Shown here: piece by piece, positions 1 to 11,199 of the stretch | How the letters are laid out: each line of letters opens with the position of its first letter | How positions within the stretch are numbered: position 1 is the first letter of the stretch | NCBI GenBank assembly: GCA_020746835.1 | Contig: JAGPNK010000005.1 | Location: 1 to 64,000, forward strand | Length of the DNA stretch: 64,000 nucleotides | From: Stachybotrys elegans | Taxonomy: Eukaryota; Ascomycota; Sordariomycetes; Hypocreales; Stachybotryaceae | Direction: 5' to 3' | Position numbers and translations under genes: made by a program | The notes under the pieces: generated by a model | What the model saw: the letters and a program-made list of their open reading frames with translations, nothing else | The model's database searches: none | What the model was told of the DNA's origin: nothing

Positions 1-2
1 TG

Positions 3-3000
3 CCTCTCGTGCTTCGACAGCCATCAATCTCAGACCTTGCAAAAGGCGCCGTGTTAGGACCCAATGGCCTTCCGACGCCAGCATCAGAGAAGGATCATGA
101 TCCTTTGGCGGTGACGGTGGATTACGTCTCTATGCTCCCCAAGAGCTTCTTTGTCACGGGCGACATCAAGCTGTTTGGGTTCATTGATTCACGGATTTGC
201 ATCGCCCAGGGGCCAATGCTACCCGGTCATCCATACACGGAGCTCGTGATGCCAAAGGCCGATACCATCTCCCTCGGTGATGTTGTTCCCCGCCTTAAGG
301 GCAGCCCGGCCGACGCCATTCTACTCAAAACCACACGCTTTCGTTATTCGGAGCTGTCCTTTAGCCGTTTCGAGCGGGCAGGCCTCTACGTTGATACCGA
401 TGTCGTCTTCCAAGGAGCGCTGCAGCCAGTGGGCGACATTCTCCGTGACTTCTTCCACCAGGAGAATCCACAGCTTCACTTGAGCGCGTATTTGAACTCG
501 CAACGCAGTTGGCATCATCCGCTGCCGACATCCGAACTAGCCCTCCGTGGATCGCTGGAACACGTCTCTATCAGCGTATTTGACATTCTGACGTTCACCA
601 AGATCGGTGTCAGTATTGTGGCGTATCAGCGCCCGGACCCGAGGACAAACAAGCCGGCGTGGCACTTCGGATATGGCTTCTTTGGCGATATGAACCTCAC
701 TGTTCCTGGGTCTGCCATCCCGCTCCAGGTCACCTACGAGCTGAGCATCACACAGGGGCAGTACGCCATGTTCCTACTGCTCAAGGACGAGGAGTGGACT
801 GACATCTTTGGAGTCAAGGGGCTGAAGCTCAGAGACGTGCAAATGACGGCCTTTCTCCAGAACCTCGACCGCAGTGCAGAGCTGGATATCAAGGTGGAAG
901 CGGCATTGGAGTTGAGAGACACCTCCTTCTTTATCTCGGGATTTTACTCAAAGCGCTCGTACGGTCTAGAGGCCTACATCGGTAATCTGACGCTCCAGGA
1001 GCTAGGAGAGATCTTTACCGAGATAACAGGGGCCACGCTAGATGTTTTTGATCACGACGTCACCTTCAACTCGATCTATCTTCGCATCGCCTCTGATGGT
1101 CTTACCTTGGCCGGGGCTATCACCGTCAACGGCTACTCTACGGCGGAGGGCAGTATATCCATCTCAAAAGATGGCCTCAGCATATCTGGCGGTATCGGGC
1201 ACGTTGAGTTCGACCATTTCACCATCAACCATGCGGCCTTGGATGTTTTCATCGGCAGCACATGTGGCAAGACCTGCACTAGATCCACCAGATTTAGCAT
1301 CGCAGGGGACCTGAGCTTCGAGGGTATAGACCTCAAAGTTGGCCTCTACACAAACAAGGACCCTGATGGCGAATTGAAGTGGACTATCTTCGGTGCGGCT
1401 CAGGGTGAGCTGCGCACGACTGCCCTTTGCAGTGACCTTGCAAACACCTTTTTGGACATTTCTCTTCAGGGGCTGGCATTCATCGCTTCCAACGACGAGA
1501 ACCCCAGTGGAGACTTCAATGCCACGGGGTATCCCTTGACCAAGGGCGTCCAGTTCTGCGCCGTGCTCGATTCCATACCCGAACTCGAGTCTCTGATGAG
1601 AGGCAGCGTCAAGGGTGCCGTTCTACGTGCCGCTTATACCTCCGGCAAGTTCAGCCTGGGCATCATCCTACCCGGCGAGCGTACCATCTCATTTGGGGAG
1701 CACGTATACACTGGGCCGCTGGCACTAGAGATCCAGACTGGCACCGACCTAGCCCTGGTGCTCAAGGCCAACCTCAACGTTCGACTAGACACCCAGCCAG
1801 AACCCCTCATCTTCGTCATGAGCCTGAGAGCTAACACGATTGGAGCTTCTGCTGCCGCCAACATGATCACAGAGTGGACCAACCCTTGCAACGTGGGTAA
1901 GAACGTCAAGATCAGCAACTGTGCGCTCGAGTTCGGCATTGTCTACTCAACGTTCTTCTCCACCGGAACACCGGGCGTGATCGGTTTTGCCGGGCAGCTA
2001 AACATTGGCAAGAAGGAGGCCAAGGTGGCCATGAAGTTGAGCCAGAACCCCAAGGAGCAGCTCCTCGCAGCCAGCATCAAGGACCTAGGTGTCGTCGACC
2101 TGGTCAAGTTCGCCTCGGCGATTGCTGAACGGGAGTTTCCCGAACCTGACAACTTCCTCCACTTCAACAACCTCGATTTGTATCTTTCCACAGGCACTAC
2201 GATTGGCATCGTCGAGTATCCGGCTGGTGCCTCACTGAAAGGTGATATGCTCATCTTTGGCAAGCGCGCCAAGTTTGAGTGTACCGTGGGGTCGCTGATC
2301 AAGATTGCGGCAACCATAGAGCATTTCGACCTGGGCCCCCTGACAGTGAAGGGTGCCACCAAGCCCGATCCTGTCGTCGATATTGAGCTTTCAGCGTCCA
2401 AGCAATACGTCCTCATCGACGGGGCCGTCGAGCTCTGGGGCGGGGCGATCTCGGCCGCTTTGCACCTCGAGGCGAATATCTACCCCAAACCGACGTTTGA
2501 CTTCTGGGTCGACATGAGGTTATCCGATTTGTTCATGCTCAAGCTCCAGGCCAAGCTGACGGGCACCGACAAGGTCAACCTCAAGGACCTCAAGACCCTC
2601 GCCAACGCAGACTTTTCTGTGTCCGGTCTGATGGAGCAACATCTTGTCGACTATGTCATGGCCCAGCTCGAACAACAAGTTGAGTCCGCCCGGGCCGCCT
2701 CTAAAGAAGGCTTCGATTCTCTCAAGAAAACATTCGATGAACAAGAAGCGGCCTTCAAAGCGGGCTGCCAAAAGGCAATCGACGAGCTCGAGGTCGCTCG
2801 TGCGGTATGGCACCAAAAGCGTGACGCCGTGCATGCCGAGTTCGATCGTGTCAAAGCCAGCGTCGAGGAAAAGAGCCGCCAGCTTCAATCCTCTGTTGAC
2901 TCAGCCGAGGCATCATTCAAGCAGGCTATTGCAGATGCTACGCGCGCCCTTGAGGAGGCGAAAGCTACTGCTTCTGCTGAGATCCGCGCTGCGGAGCGGG

Positions 3001-4028
3001 ATGTCGAGGAGGCGCAGAGGGATAGCGACGAGGCTATCCGCGATGCACAGAATGCGGTCCATTCGGCTAGAGAGGCTTTCGAGAGGGAGTTTGGCAGCGC
3101 CGTGGGGGAGTTGGAGTCTGCGAGGCGGGATTTGGAGTCGAAAGAGCGGGATGTGGATAATCTGGACTGGGAGATCAACCGAGTCAATCGTGAGATCGAC
3201 GATACCGCCTGGTGGCGGTGCAGCGGGCTGTTTGCGGAGAGAACTGGTTACCAGGCCGCGCAGGTCACGGCCATGGGGGCGCTCAAGATCGCGCAGGCGG
3301 CCGTGTGGACGGCTGCGAGGGTCGTCGAGGGGACGGGGTTCGTTACTGCTGAGGCGGCCATCGGGACAGCGGAGAGGGTGCTCGAGACCACGAGGGAAGC
3401 CAAGAGCCTCGCCCTTGAGGGAGTCAAATTCACTCTCAGGGAGGTGCGAGAAGACCAGGAGGCGCTCGTCCAGGCGGCAGTGGATTTTCTAAATGGAGTG
3501 GAAAAGGGTAGCGAGGAGCTCAAGGTCTTCGAACGAGCCAAGGATGCGCTCAGGGCGGGCGAGGAGTTCGCCAAGGGGGCTGTGTCTGTCGCGCAGGAAG
3601 GGGTCGATAAACTGGCAGGCTGTATCGAGTTCGCAACGTTTGACGCGGCAGAGAAGACGCTCGAATTTGCCAAGAACAACACCTCGCAGCTTAACCTTGC
3701 CAGGCATGCTGTTGAGCTTGCAGAGGATGCGGTGGATCTTGGGTTGGATATCGGGAGCTGGATTGCCGGCCATGGAGGCAAGTTGATCAACCTGACCAAA
3801 GTTGAGTTTAGTGGTGCCGTGTCTAGTCTCGTGGGCGGGAAAGGAGCGCCGCCGCTGGTGGTCAACATCGAAGGGGCGGTGTTTGGGGAGAAGGTGGATG
3901 TGCACATCAACTGGAAGTCAGATTTTGACTTGGTGGCGTTCGTGAAGGCGCTGTTCACGGAGCTGTGGGAGCTGATCAAGAAGTTTGGCCAGGAGTTGTT
4001 TGATAATGTTACGCATGCACTTAAGTAA
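3..4028 (+). CDS. Giant beta-rich / coiled-coil protein, 5' partial
   Basis: I do not recognise a named family. The frame is open from base 3. The first start-like codon, at 9, is GTG, which fungi do not normally use, so the true start lies left of the window. About 1340 residues are visible with no intron. Roughly the first 880 alternate short hydrophobic and polar strands rich in Gly, Ser and Thr, as in large beta-sheet proteins. From about residue 885 to 1065 the sequence is strongly charged and helical (Glu/Lys/Arg/Ala heptads), a clear coiled coil. A second Ala-rich helical stretch follows to about 1240, and a short beta-type segment closes the protein. Such proteins occur in filamentous ascomycetes, usually annotated as hypothetical. 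A decayed copy of this gene's last codons and 3' flank lies at 7518-7590. The reading frame is certain; the function is unknown. Confidence 0.85.
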   Translation, partial: PLVLRQPSISDLAKGAVLGPNGLPTPASEKDHDPLAVTVDYVSMLPKSFFVTGDIKLFGFIDSRICIAQGPMLPGHPYTELVMPKADTISLGDVVPRLKGSPADAILLKTTRFRYSELSFSRFERAGLYVDTDVVFQGALQPVGDILRDFFHQENPQLHLSAYLNSQRSWHHPLPTSELALRGSLEHVSISVFDILTFTKIGVSIVAYQRPDPRTNKPAWHFGYGFFGDMNLTVPGSAIPLQVTYELSITQGQYAMFLLLKDEEWTDIFGVKGLKLRDVQMTAFLQNLDRSAELDIKVEAALELRDTSFFISGFYSKRSYGLEAYIGNLTLQELGEIFTEITGATLDVFDHDVTFNSIYLRIASDGLTLAGAITVNGYSTAEGSISISKDGLSISGGIGHVEFDHFTINHAALDVFIGSTCGKTCTRSTRFSIAGDLSFEGIDLKVGLYTNKDPDGELKWTIFGAAQGELRTTALCSDLANTFLDISLQGLAFIASNDENPSGDFNATGYPLTKGVQFCAVLDSIPELESLMRGSVKGAVLRAAYTSGKFSLGIILPGERTISFGEHVYTGPLALEIQTGTDLALVLKANLNVRLDTQPEPLIFVMSLRANTIGASAAANMITEWTNPCNVGKNVKISNCALEFGIVYSTFFSTGTPGVIGFAGQLNIGKKEAKVAMKLSQNPKEQLLAASIKDLGVVDLVKFASAIAEREFPEPDNFLHFNNLDLYLSTGTTIGIVEYPAGASLKGDMLIFGKRAKFECTVGSLIKIAATIEHFDLGPLTVKGATKPDPVVDIELSASKQYVLIDGAVELWGGAISAALHLEANIYPKPTFDFWVDMRLSDLFMLKLQAKLTGTDKVNLKDLKTLANADFSVSGLMEQHLVDYVMAQLEQQVESARAASKEGFDSLKKTFDEQEAAFKAGCQKAIDELEVARAVWHQKRDAVHAEFDRVKASVEEKSRQLQSSVDSAEASFKQAIADATRALEEAKATASAEIRAAERDVEEAQRDSDEAIRDAQNAVHSAREAFEREFGSAVGELESARRDLESKERDVDNLDWEINRVNREIDDTAWWRCSGLFAERTGYQAAQVTAMGALKIAQAAVWTAARVVEGTGFVTAEAAIGTAERVLETTREAKSLALEGVKFTLREVREDQEALVQAAVDFLNGVEKGSEELKVFERAKDALRAGEEFAKGAVSVAQEGVDKLAGCIEFATFDAAEKTLEFAKNNTSQLNLARHAVELAEDAVDLGLDIGSWIAGHGGKLINLTKVEFSGAVSSLVGGKGAPPLVVNIEGAVFGEKVDVHINWKSDFDLVAFVKALFTELWELIKKFGQELFDNVTHALK

Positions 4029-5768
4029 GTGGCACCAAGTATGGTAAGTTAACCATGAAAGGGTCAAGGGGCTGCCTCTCTAGCCTTGGCAGCGGCAGTG
4101 GATACATACTCTTATGTCCAGCGCCTTTTCGGTCCTCTTTGTCGCGTCCCGGTCCGTTATTTGTTGTTGTACTTTCTCCTTGGACCAAGATATTAACCTC
4201 TTTGCACGACTGAGGGATCGGTGAGTTCTGAGTTCCTCTTGACCACTGCGGGCTGCAGAGAAGAGATGGTGCCGATGGTGATTGTGGCCTCTAATGCCCG
4301 AGGGAGAATCAGCTGGAGCCAAGACGTTATCTCGGCAGACTCAGCCAGGGAGCTACCAAGGATGCCTTATGCTCTGACGAGGTTGGCCTAGGTTGCCCTC
4401 AGCACCTTCTTGAGCACCTCGTGTCTCTTTATTTCCGTTTCTAGCTGCTCTCATACACACTCTGCCTTCTTCTGTGTCTGTGCATGGTTGGTATCGCGGT
4501 AGTAGTCTGAGTTAACCCGGGAAAGAAAAAATGAGGATCAATGCCGCCTTTTCCACGAATGATTCCTAAGCCTAGGTCTGGACAAAGGCCCAAATTCAAA
4601 TCCGTGTCAATGCACGCGTCCATGCCTTCGTTGCATCCACCAGACTTGTACGCGTCTTTTCGGAAGGTCTCCATCAGAGCGCACGACGCTGCCGCCTTCG
4701 ACTTCGACTTCTCTTGTTCCATCTCGCCCTGACAACGGCGGGGCGAAGGGGGTTGCCACGCGTCTCTGGGGCTTCCTGTTGTGGGCTAAAAGCCTCCCGG
4801 AAAGGCACGATCTCCTCCTCGAACCATTTCTGACGACCTGGTATCTGTTTAAACGAAAGGCCAATGGCATAATAATTCAGAACACCTAGCTGGACTTGCC
4901 CTCCGCTGATGCTTCTATAGTATTTGGCAGGTTGGGTGTAATAAGGCATTGTGATGATAACGAGAGATATCGGCGGAAGAAACTCAAGTCACTTCCCTCT
5001 AATCTGGTCTTTGATGCAAAAAGCATTTCTCTCTCTTGACCTTTGTTTCTACTCGGAAACAAAACCTGCAGCTGGCCAGCGATCAACATGTCTAGCGTGG
5101 TGAAGATCTAGATCTCGTACACCGAAGATTCGAGACAGATTTTTCTAGTCCATCATGTCCAGTAGGACTACCTATCACAGTCGTGCGATTTCATACGCGT
5201 CCATCCAGTGAGAGGGATCTATTTTTGTAGCATCAGGACGCAGACATGCCCACCCCACTGGATCGCAGCTTACGTAGTCTCAGCCACCTCACGATGCTAG
5301 TAATTGACTTCCACCATAACCCAACCCACCGCACTAATATAGCATAATCCGTGCGGTGGCCCTGCTAGGGACGCGTGGCGAGCGTATCGTGGACCGAGTT
5401 GTTTAAATGAGAAAGAAGCCTCATTAGTGCTATGAGTGGATGTCTTTAGATTGGTTGTTCACATGTTGATCATCGACGATGGGATCCTCGTGAGAGGCTG
5501 GCATCCCAACCGCTTTGGGATGCTTCGGGGTTACTGCGGTAGGTGTTTCAGACTGGGAGATGAAATAGAAGATGACGAGGCCTTCAATTCTCCCGGCATT
5601 TATCTCTTGGCATTGAGCAGTCGAGGGGGTAGATAAATACCCAACAAACTTATGATGCTTTCCTCAACCACATCACTCTTTACTTCTACAATATTGACTT
5701 GGTTAGACCTGTGCCTACACCCCCTTCAGTCATAAAACTTTGTCTTTCGGCAGCCTTGATCACCCAAG
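4029..5768. other. Intergenic, no convincing gene
   Basis: About 1.7 kb with only short overlapping frames. The best is a minus-strand ATG frame at 4674-4949 (91 codons), starting M-P-Y-Y-T and rich in aromatic residues for its first 50 codons, then turning into low-complexity Arg/Ser. It could be a small gene or a relic; I cannot identify it. The last 200 bases are the probable promoter of the gene starting at 5769. Confidence 0.5.
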
Positions 5769-7066
5769 ATGCAGCTCTCCAAATTTCTTACTCTGGTTGC
5801 CTTGGTGGCTGGGCGCGTAGAAGCCCACCCCGGCCACGATCTCACCGAGGAGTTCATGGAGCGCCGTTCGTTCGTCAATTCGGTGAGCCAGGTATCCTTG
5901 TCCCACTGCGCGGATAAGCTCCGTGCTCGCGGCGTCGAGGACAGGAATGTCGCGCGCCGAGCCGCCGCACTTGAGGCCGCTCGTGCTCGCAGGGGGCTTT
6001 TGGAGAGAGATCTCGATTCTCTAGACAAATCTCACGACATGTCTGATCTCGGATATACCGAGGACACCTCTGCCTCCACGCTCTTCAGCAGCAACGGATC
6101 ATGCGTCCTGACCCCGGAGGTTACTCAGGGCCCCTACTGTAAGAGCAGCATACACTGATTTGCCGATCCACCAAAGCTAATGCTGGAACAACAGATGTTG
6201 GGGGTGAGTATGTTCGCAAGGATGTTACGGATGGCCAGGCTGGTCTGGATATTACCCTCGACTACCAGGTCATAGACGTTGACACATGTGAACCTGTTCC
6301 CGAAGTTTACCTGGAGATGTGGCACTGCAATGCTACTGGTGTCTATTCTGGCGTCGTATCTAGCGGCAACGGCGACACTTCAGACACGAGCAACCTGGAC
6401 AAAACCTTCCTTCGCGGCATCCAGCCAACAGATGAAGATGGCGTTGCCCAGTTCCAATCCATCTTTCCAGGGCACTATGTTGGACGCGCCACACATATTC
6501 ACATAATGGTTCATGCTAACGCCACCCTCCTTGCCAACAATACTCTTGGAAGCGATATCTAGTCAAGCCACGTCGGCCAGGCCTTCTTCGACCAGGACCT
6601 CATTGAAGCTGTGGACTCTCTTGAGCCTTACACCAGCAATACAGGAGAACTTACTACCAATGAAGAAGATAGCATCTTGAGTGAGGAGGCAGTGGACGTC
6701 GACCCCTTCTTTTACTACACCTATCTTGGAAACAGCCTCTCTGATGGTCTTTTTGCCTGGGTCGCTTTTGGCATTAACACTTCCTCGATCAGCCATGTAA
6801 CTCCTGCTTCGTTCCTCTACGAGTCTGGGGGTGTTGCCAACTCGGACTCGGGTATGGGGGGCGGTCCTGGTGGTCCTGGTGGTCCTGGTGACGCTCCATC
6901 TGGGGCTCCTCCCAACGGTATCAACGCAACGATGATTATTCCTTCGACTTCTTCGAGTGGATTACTTACTCCTACTCCTACTCCTACTCCTAACTCCGCC
7001 GGCTCCGTCAAGTCCGGAATCATCGGTGTTTTGGCTGCCGCTGCTGGTCTTGGAGGTCTCTTGTAA
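5769..7066 (+). pseudogene. Secreted intradiol ring-cleavage dioxygenase, interrupted by TAG
   Basis: The family opens catechol-type aromatic rings with non-haem Fe(III). Exon 1 (5769-6138) encodes a signal peptide (MQLSKFLTLVALVAG) and a charged propeptide-like stretch. A 56-nt intron (6139-6194, CTAAT branch point) joins to exon 2, completing the family motif TQGPYY. The candidate iron ligands are Tyr in GVYSG, Tyr in GHYVGR and both His of THIH, all in exon 2. An in-frame TAG at 6560-6562 then stops the frame at 245 residues. The same frame continues without further stops to 7066 and carries the expected VGQAFFDQDL segment, an N-glycosylation-prone tail, Gly-Pro-Gly and Thr-Pro microrepeats and a hydrophobic C-terminus resembling a GPI signal. 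No GT-AG intron removes the TAG. It is either a recent pseudogene, a truncated but possibly active enzyme, a readthrough case or a sequencing error. Confidence 0.85.
6139..6194 (+). other. Intron 1 of the intradiol dioxygenase gene
   Basis: GTAAGA donor, CTAAT branch point and ACAG acceptor. Removal joins the two halves of the conserved GPYY segment in frame. Confidence 0.9.
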
Positions 7067-7716
7067 GGAACTGCGGCCCTGGTTGTTCACTAGTTATGGC
7101 TTTCTATCCAAGAATTGCACCAGTCGTGCAATGATGCCTAATAGGAGAGCAAGGTTCCTTGCAGCTGATGTATAGTTAGATAGTTATATACCCAGCCCAT
7201 GGACTGACTGTATTGAAGTCTGTAGCATACTAGAATCTAAACCATTGCAACCAAGAAGTCGTCAAAGTCTGCGGCCCTTGAAATGTGATGTTTAGTCCAC
7301 CGTAGCTATTGTGCCCAAAAGGGAGGGAGGAAGGCCACACAATGCCACCGCAATAGCCGACTCTCGCTATAAGTCATGCCTCACTTAAACTATAAGGGAT
7401 TCAAGGAACTAGTGGCCAGATCGAGATACCATGCCGTAAAATACCAACTTCAGATTATAGACTTTTAGGCGTATTATTTTAATCTCAATACCCCTATGGT
7501 ATAACTATGTTGCTATTAGGACTTGTTTAGTAATGTTATGCATGCCTTTGAGGAAGTGGCACAAAGTATGGTGGGAGTTAACCATGTCAAAACGCCATGG
7601 GGTGGTCTTATCTGGATTAAGACGTTTGTATGTACCAAGAGGCGCATTTTGGGACTTGTCTTAGCTATTGGGTGTATCAAAAATGCAGTACATTTGCTCT
7701 CCTCAGCCAACCTTTC
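7067..7716. other. Convergent intergenic region with a gene relic
   Basis: The 650 bases between the dioxygenase and the convergent GST gene hold no coding frame I can support. Bases 7518-7590 match the 3' end of the first gene of the window (listed separately). Confidence 0.6.
7518..7590 (+). repeat. Decayed copy of the 3' end of the gene ending at 4028
   Basis: By eye, about 70 bases from 7518 align to about 3993-4060 with roughly eight mismatches and one short indel. Shared blocks include TAATGTTA(C/T)GCATGC, AAGTGGCAC(C/A)AAGTATGGT and AGTTAACCATG. The match crosses the stop codon of the first gene into its 3' flank, so it is copied DNA and not protein homology. Confidence 0.75.
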
Positions 7717-8671
7717 CTAGAGCTCCTGAGATCTTTTGATGCCTTTGGGCTTCCCATCCCAGTCAAGCCCCTGTTCGTCCATGAGTTCCGCTCGGAGTTC
7801 CATGGCCTTTACCCACGAAGGTCTCTGCGTCATGCGCTCGTGCCATTTCTTCACATGCGGGAATCCATCTAATTTCTCGTCATATGGAACGCCGAGGGCA
7901 GCGTCGAGGCGGTCATTCCAAGGGACAAAGGCCAGGTCTGCGAATGTCATGCGATCGCCCACCAACCATTGAGGCTCAGACTTGCTGGCGAGGACTCCCT
8001 CCAAAACCCCGAGCACACGCTTGATCTCGTTTGCGTAACGTTCGATAGCTGAAGGTAGCTTCTCATGATGGAGATAGGTAAACCTATCATGTCAGCGTTG
8101 TTTGATACTTGGCTGGTGTGGATATGAACCCACCATGTACACTGCCCATAGTAGGGGCCTTGGCCACTGACTTGGAATGTAAGCCACTGGTTGCAGAGAT
8201 TTTGCTGTTTGACGTCGCTGTATTGAAGCAGATTCTTCGTATCATACTGCTTGATAAGGTACTGGACAATGGCACCACTCTCCCAGAGGGCTAGGTCGGT
8301 GTTGGGATCCTGAATGGCTTAAAATACCGTTAGTGATGAAGTCACATCGTATCAAGGAGAGTGACCGACCTGGAACACGGCCATTGGGATTAATGTCGGT
8401 GAATGGTGCCTTCTTGAGGTCCTCAAAGCGGATGGATTTGACCTCGTAGGGCACACCCAGCTCTTCCAAAACTACAATGACCTGGGGATGTTTGTTTAGT
8501 GCTTGTCTTTGCAACGGCTCACTCGTACGTATGTCGAGCGAAGCGTACCTTCCAAGGATTCGGGCCAGGCGCTGAAAGTTTGATGTCAGTCAAACATTTA
8601 CTAGCGACATCGTGACACAAGAGAAACCCTGGCTACTTACGTGAGAGCCAAACAATAATGGGTTTCGACAT
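7717..8671 (-). CDS. Glutathione S-transferase, Ure2p/GST-N+C type, five exons
   Basis: A cytosolic GST conjugates glutathione to electrophiles. The minus-strand exons are 8671-8641, 8571-8549, 8481-8370, 8317-8134 and 8083-7717 (717 nt, 238 residues). Exons 1-3 build the thioredoxin-like N domain: MSKPIIVWLS, then GPNPWK, then VIVVLEELGVPYEVK and INPNGRVPA. The cis-Pro is in RVPA, and the glutathione-contacting E-S of LWESGAI lies in exon 4. Exon 5 is the all-helical C domain, with the family signature (V/I)GDRMTFADLAFVPW. All four introns have GT and AG ends. Length and motifs match fungal Ure2p-like GSTs used in xenobiotic and oxidative-stress defence. The substrate is unknown. I chose the ATG at 8671 because the fold begins there at once. 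Confidence 0.93.
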
Positions 8672-9715
8672 GATGAGCTATAAGAGTGGCAAAGGTTATG
8701 GTGGGACGGCGGTCAACGGAAGATTGGGGTAAGGCGACCTAGATCATGTCGATTTGGCTTCGTGAGGGGCTTCACAAAGGAGGCAGCGTGCACTTTTTAT
8801 AAGTACAAGCCAAGATTGAGGGACTTCCGACGGCCCTTCGGTTCGCCTTCCTAAGAATCGACTTTGGACCTTTGGTTGGCCAACATGTTAGTTGCAGACC
8901 TTCGTCCATTTACCCGGCTCCATAATGCAAGGTCAGAATTTCATTTTCAGGGATACTTGGCCCACTGTGTTGGTGACATCTCTCCAATCTGCACTTCACA
9001 GCGTGGCCATTACACCAACACGTCGGCAATTGCACCATGCCACAGCCCTGCAGCCTACGTGTCGTTGTTGGCCCATTCGGTCCTTTATCTGTTGCCTTGA
9101 TAATGTTGCGCTTGAATGATAAGCATCCATCTCCATCTCCACTGGTATCAGACTTATGGTTTTTCAGTTCCAACGGTGTCCCTATCTAGGGAGGCTACGC
9201 TATAATGGGCTGTAGGTTCAGCATCCAATAGCTGCTAGCATATAAACAGTATCTTCAGACTCCCTCTTCCATATATCGATCCGGCTTACCCTTGTTGTCC
9301 TTGTTGGGGTTGATTATGAGTGAGCCGCTGCAAACCCAGGCAAGCAACCCATTGCTAACTTGGCATTGTAGTGTAACAACGAATGAGCTATGGCGATATT
9401 TCTAGTTCTATCCAATATTGGGCTGTTTGACCACAAAGCTTGTCAGGAATACTAATGCCGGATTTGCGAAGTGCTTTCATGGACTGACCTGATGCTCGTG
9501 GATTCCAAGATGGAGGAAACTGGAAAGGATATGATAGTGAAATTGATACAGAAAGTCAAACTTGATAACTGAACGCATACAAGCCTTACCTTTATTTCCA
9601 TTCTATGTGCCCTTCATCCCTTGATCCAATAAGCACCATAAGATCAGATCTTGTCGACATTGACCTGCACTTCTAAACTATTTAAAACACAGTACCAATA
9701 CACAATTTGTCTAGC
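8672..9715. other. Intergenic, no gene seen
   Basis: About 1 kb between the GST start and the end of the thioesterase gene, both on the minus strand. Only short overlapping frames are present. It holds the GST promoter and the thioesterase 3' region. Confidence 0.6.
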
Positions 9716-11199
9716 CTACTCGGTGAGGTTCGTGTTCTCTACCACGTTGAGCTTCTCCTCGCCCGAACCGGCCTTGTCCTGTCGGTTCTGCATATCGCCA
9801 AGCCGAACTCTTCGCCGTGCGTCGACGTACATCATGTACTCCTGGTAGGTATCCGGCAATACCCGCACGCTCTTGGGCACGGAGAAGGTGTAGTTGAACT
9901 GGCCCGTCGGCCTGGCGTTGCCGTGCTCGACATCCCGCACCTTGCTATCCACGCGGACATGCACGCGAGTCATGGGATTCTCAGGGTCCGCCTGCTGCGG
10001 CTCGCTGCCATCCTCCTCGATCAGCGGGGGATCCGTGTAGGCCACAGTCGCCGTCAGGTAGAGCACGCTGCCGACAGGCACGGGATTGCGGAAAGTGCAG
10101 GGGTCGGCGCTGATGAAGGTGGGACGGGCGTGGGCAAAACTGGCGGCGCAGCAAAAGGCCAGCTCAAACGTCTGCTTCAAGTGGAAGCCGCCAAAGATCA
10201 TGGTCTGGTGCCTGTTGCGGTACTGGGGCTGCATGATGGAGGCGGTGTGCAGCCTCGTCCGGGCCATGGAGATGACGTTCTGGGGCTGGCGGAGGCTGTT
10301 GTTGGGGTCGTGGTACTCGACCTGGCGCAGCCACATCTTGTGGATGAGGGCCGATTCCGGGTCGTTGGGCTCCGTCTCGAGCAGGGAGCTCTTGGCGATG
10401 CTCTTCTTGGCCAGAGACTTTGCCTCGCCTGCCTTGAAGATGGCCTCTTCCTCTGGCGTCTCGCAGATGAGGGCAGGCATGTTGGCAGGCTTCTTGGTCA
10501 CGGGATCGAGGGCCACCATGGTGAAGGTACACGTCAGCAAGACGTCCTCGGGCTTGCTGGGTTCGCCCTCGGGTCGGGCACGTGCTACCTTGCAGGTAAT
10601 CTCGGCACTGCTTCTGCCCGAGGTGTATGTGACCTGACCGCTATACTCGAGGTCGCAGATCTCGGTGAGGGGATGGGCAATGGTGATGCGGTCTAGAGCT
10701 GCCGTGACGACGGTGACGCCGGGCCCGACGTGCTTGTAGACGATGATGCCCGACAGCGCGTCCAGGTCCATGAATATGGTCCCCAAGCTTTATTTTGGAA
10801 TCATTAGTAGACAGGCTTTTTAGAATGTGACTGTGCTTCTTACCGGATGTGGCCCGATGAGTTGATGTAGGTGTCGGACAGCCAAGGATCCTGGCCCAGC
10901 GGCAGGACAACGCGGTGGTAGCTGTCACTCATCTTGCGGGGGGACATGTCGCGCTCTTGGGGCTTGGCCTCGCTAGCCATGGTGTTCTTGTCCTGCTGCT
11001 GCTTGCGCCATGCCTCAATCCACGGAGTGGGCAGCCTGTCGTCGGTCAGACCCCTGAAGACGCCGTCGGTGCGACAGATGGACGTCTCGTGAATCGCCCG
11101 CACCGATGCCTTGGTGATGCTGCATGGGAGCTGCGAGACGCGCTTCGCACGGCATCCCTGAGCCAGCAAGGAAGGTAGCGACGAGCTTTTTCTCATCAT
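9716..11199 (-). CDS. Mitochondrial-type acyl-CoA thioesterase, double hotdog (ACOT9-like)
   Basis: The family hydrolyses acyl-CoA to free acid and CoA. Exon 1 is 11199-10844 and exon 2 is 10787-9716, joined across a 56-nt intron with donor GTAAGA (1428 nt, 475 residues). The ATG at 11199 gives an Arg/Ser-rich start without acidic residues (MMRKSSSLPSLLAQGCRAKR), a plausible mitochondrial presequence. An upstream in-frame ATG at 11325 would add 42 acidic residues and spoil it. Two hotdog domains follow. The first contains the GIIVYKHVG helix and a T-F-T-M-V-A-L-D strand. The second opens with IFGGFHLKQTFELAF, the signature of the ACOT9/BFIT type, followed by FRNPVPVGSVLYL. Substrate chain length cannot be read from the sequence. 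Confidence 0.9.

Noticed and set aside
9..11. GTG as start of the first gene
   Set aside because: The frame is open to the left edge and GTG starts are not expected in fungi; treated as a 5' partial gene.
2644..3979. Long frames on both strands within the first gene
   Set aside because: Arg/Ser-rich mirror frames of the coiled-coil region, without start context or motifs.
9707..10696. Plus-strand open frame of 329 codons
   Set aside because: It lies antisense to the thioesterase exon, whose hotdog motifs are clear; the composition (Gly/His/Leu-rich) is that of a mirror frame.
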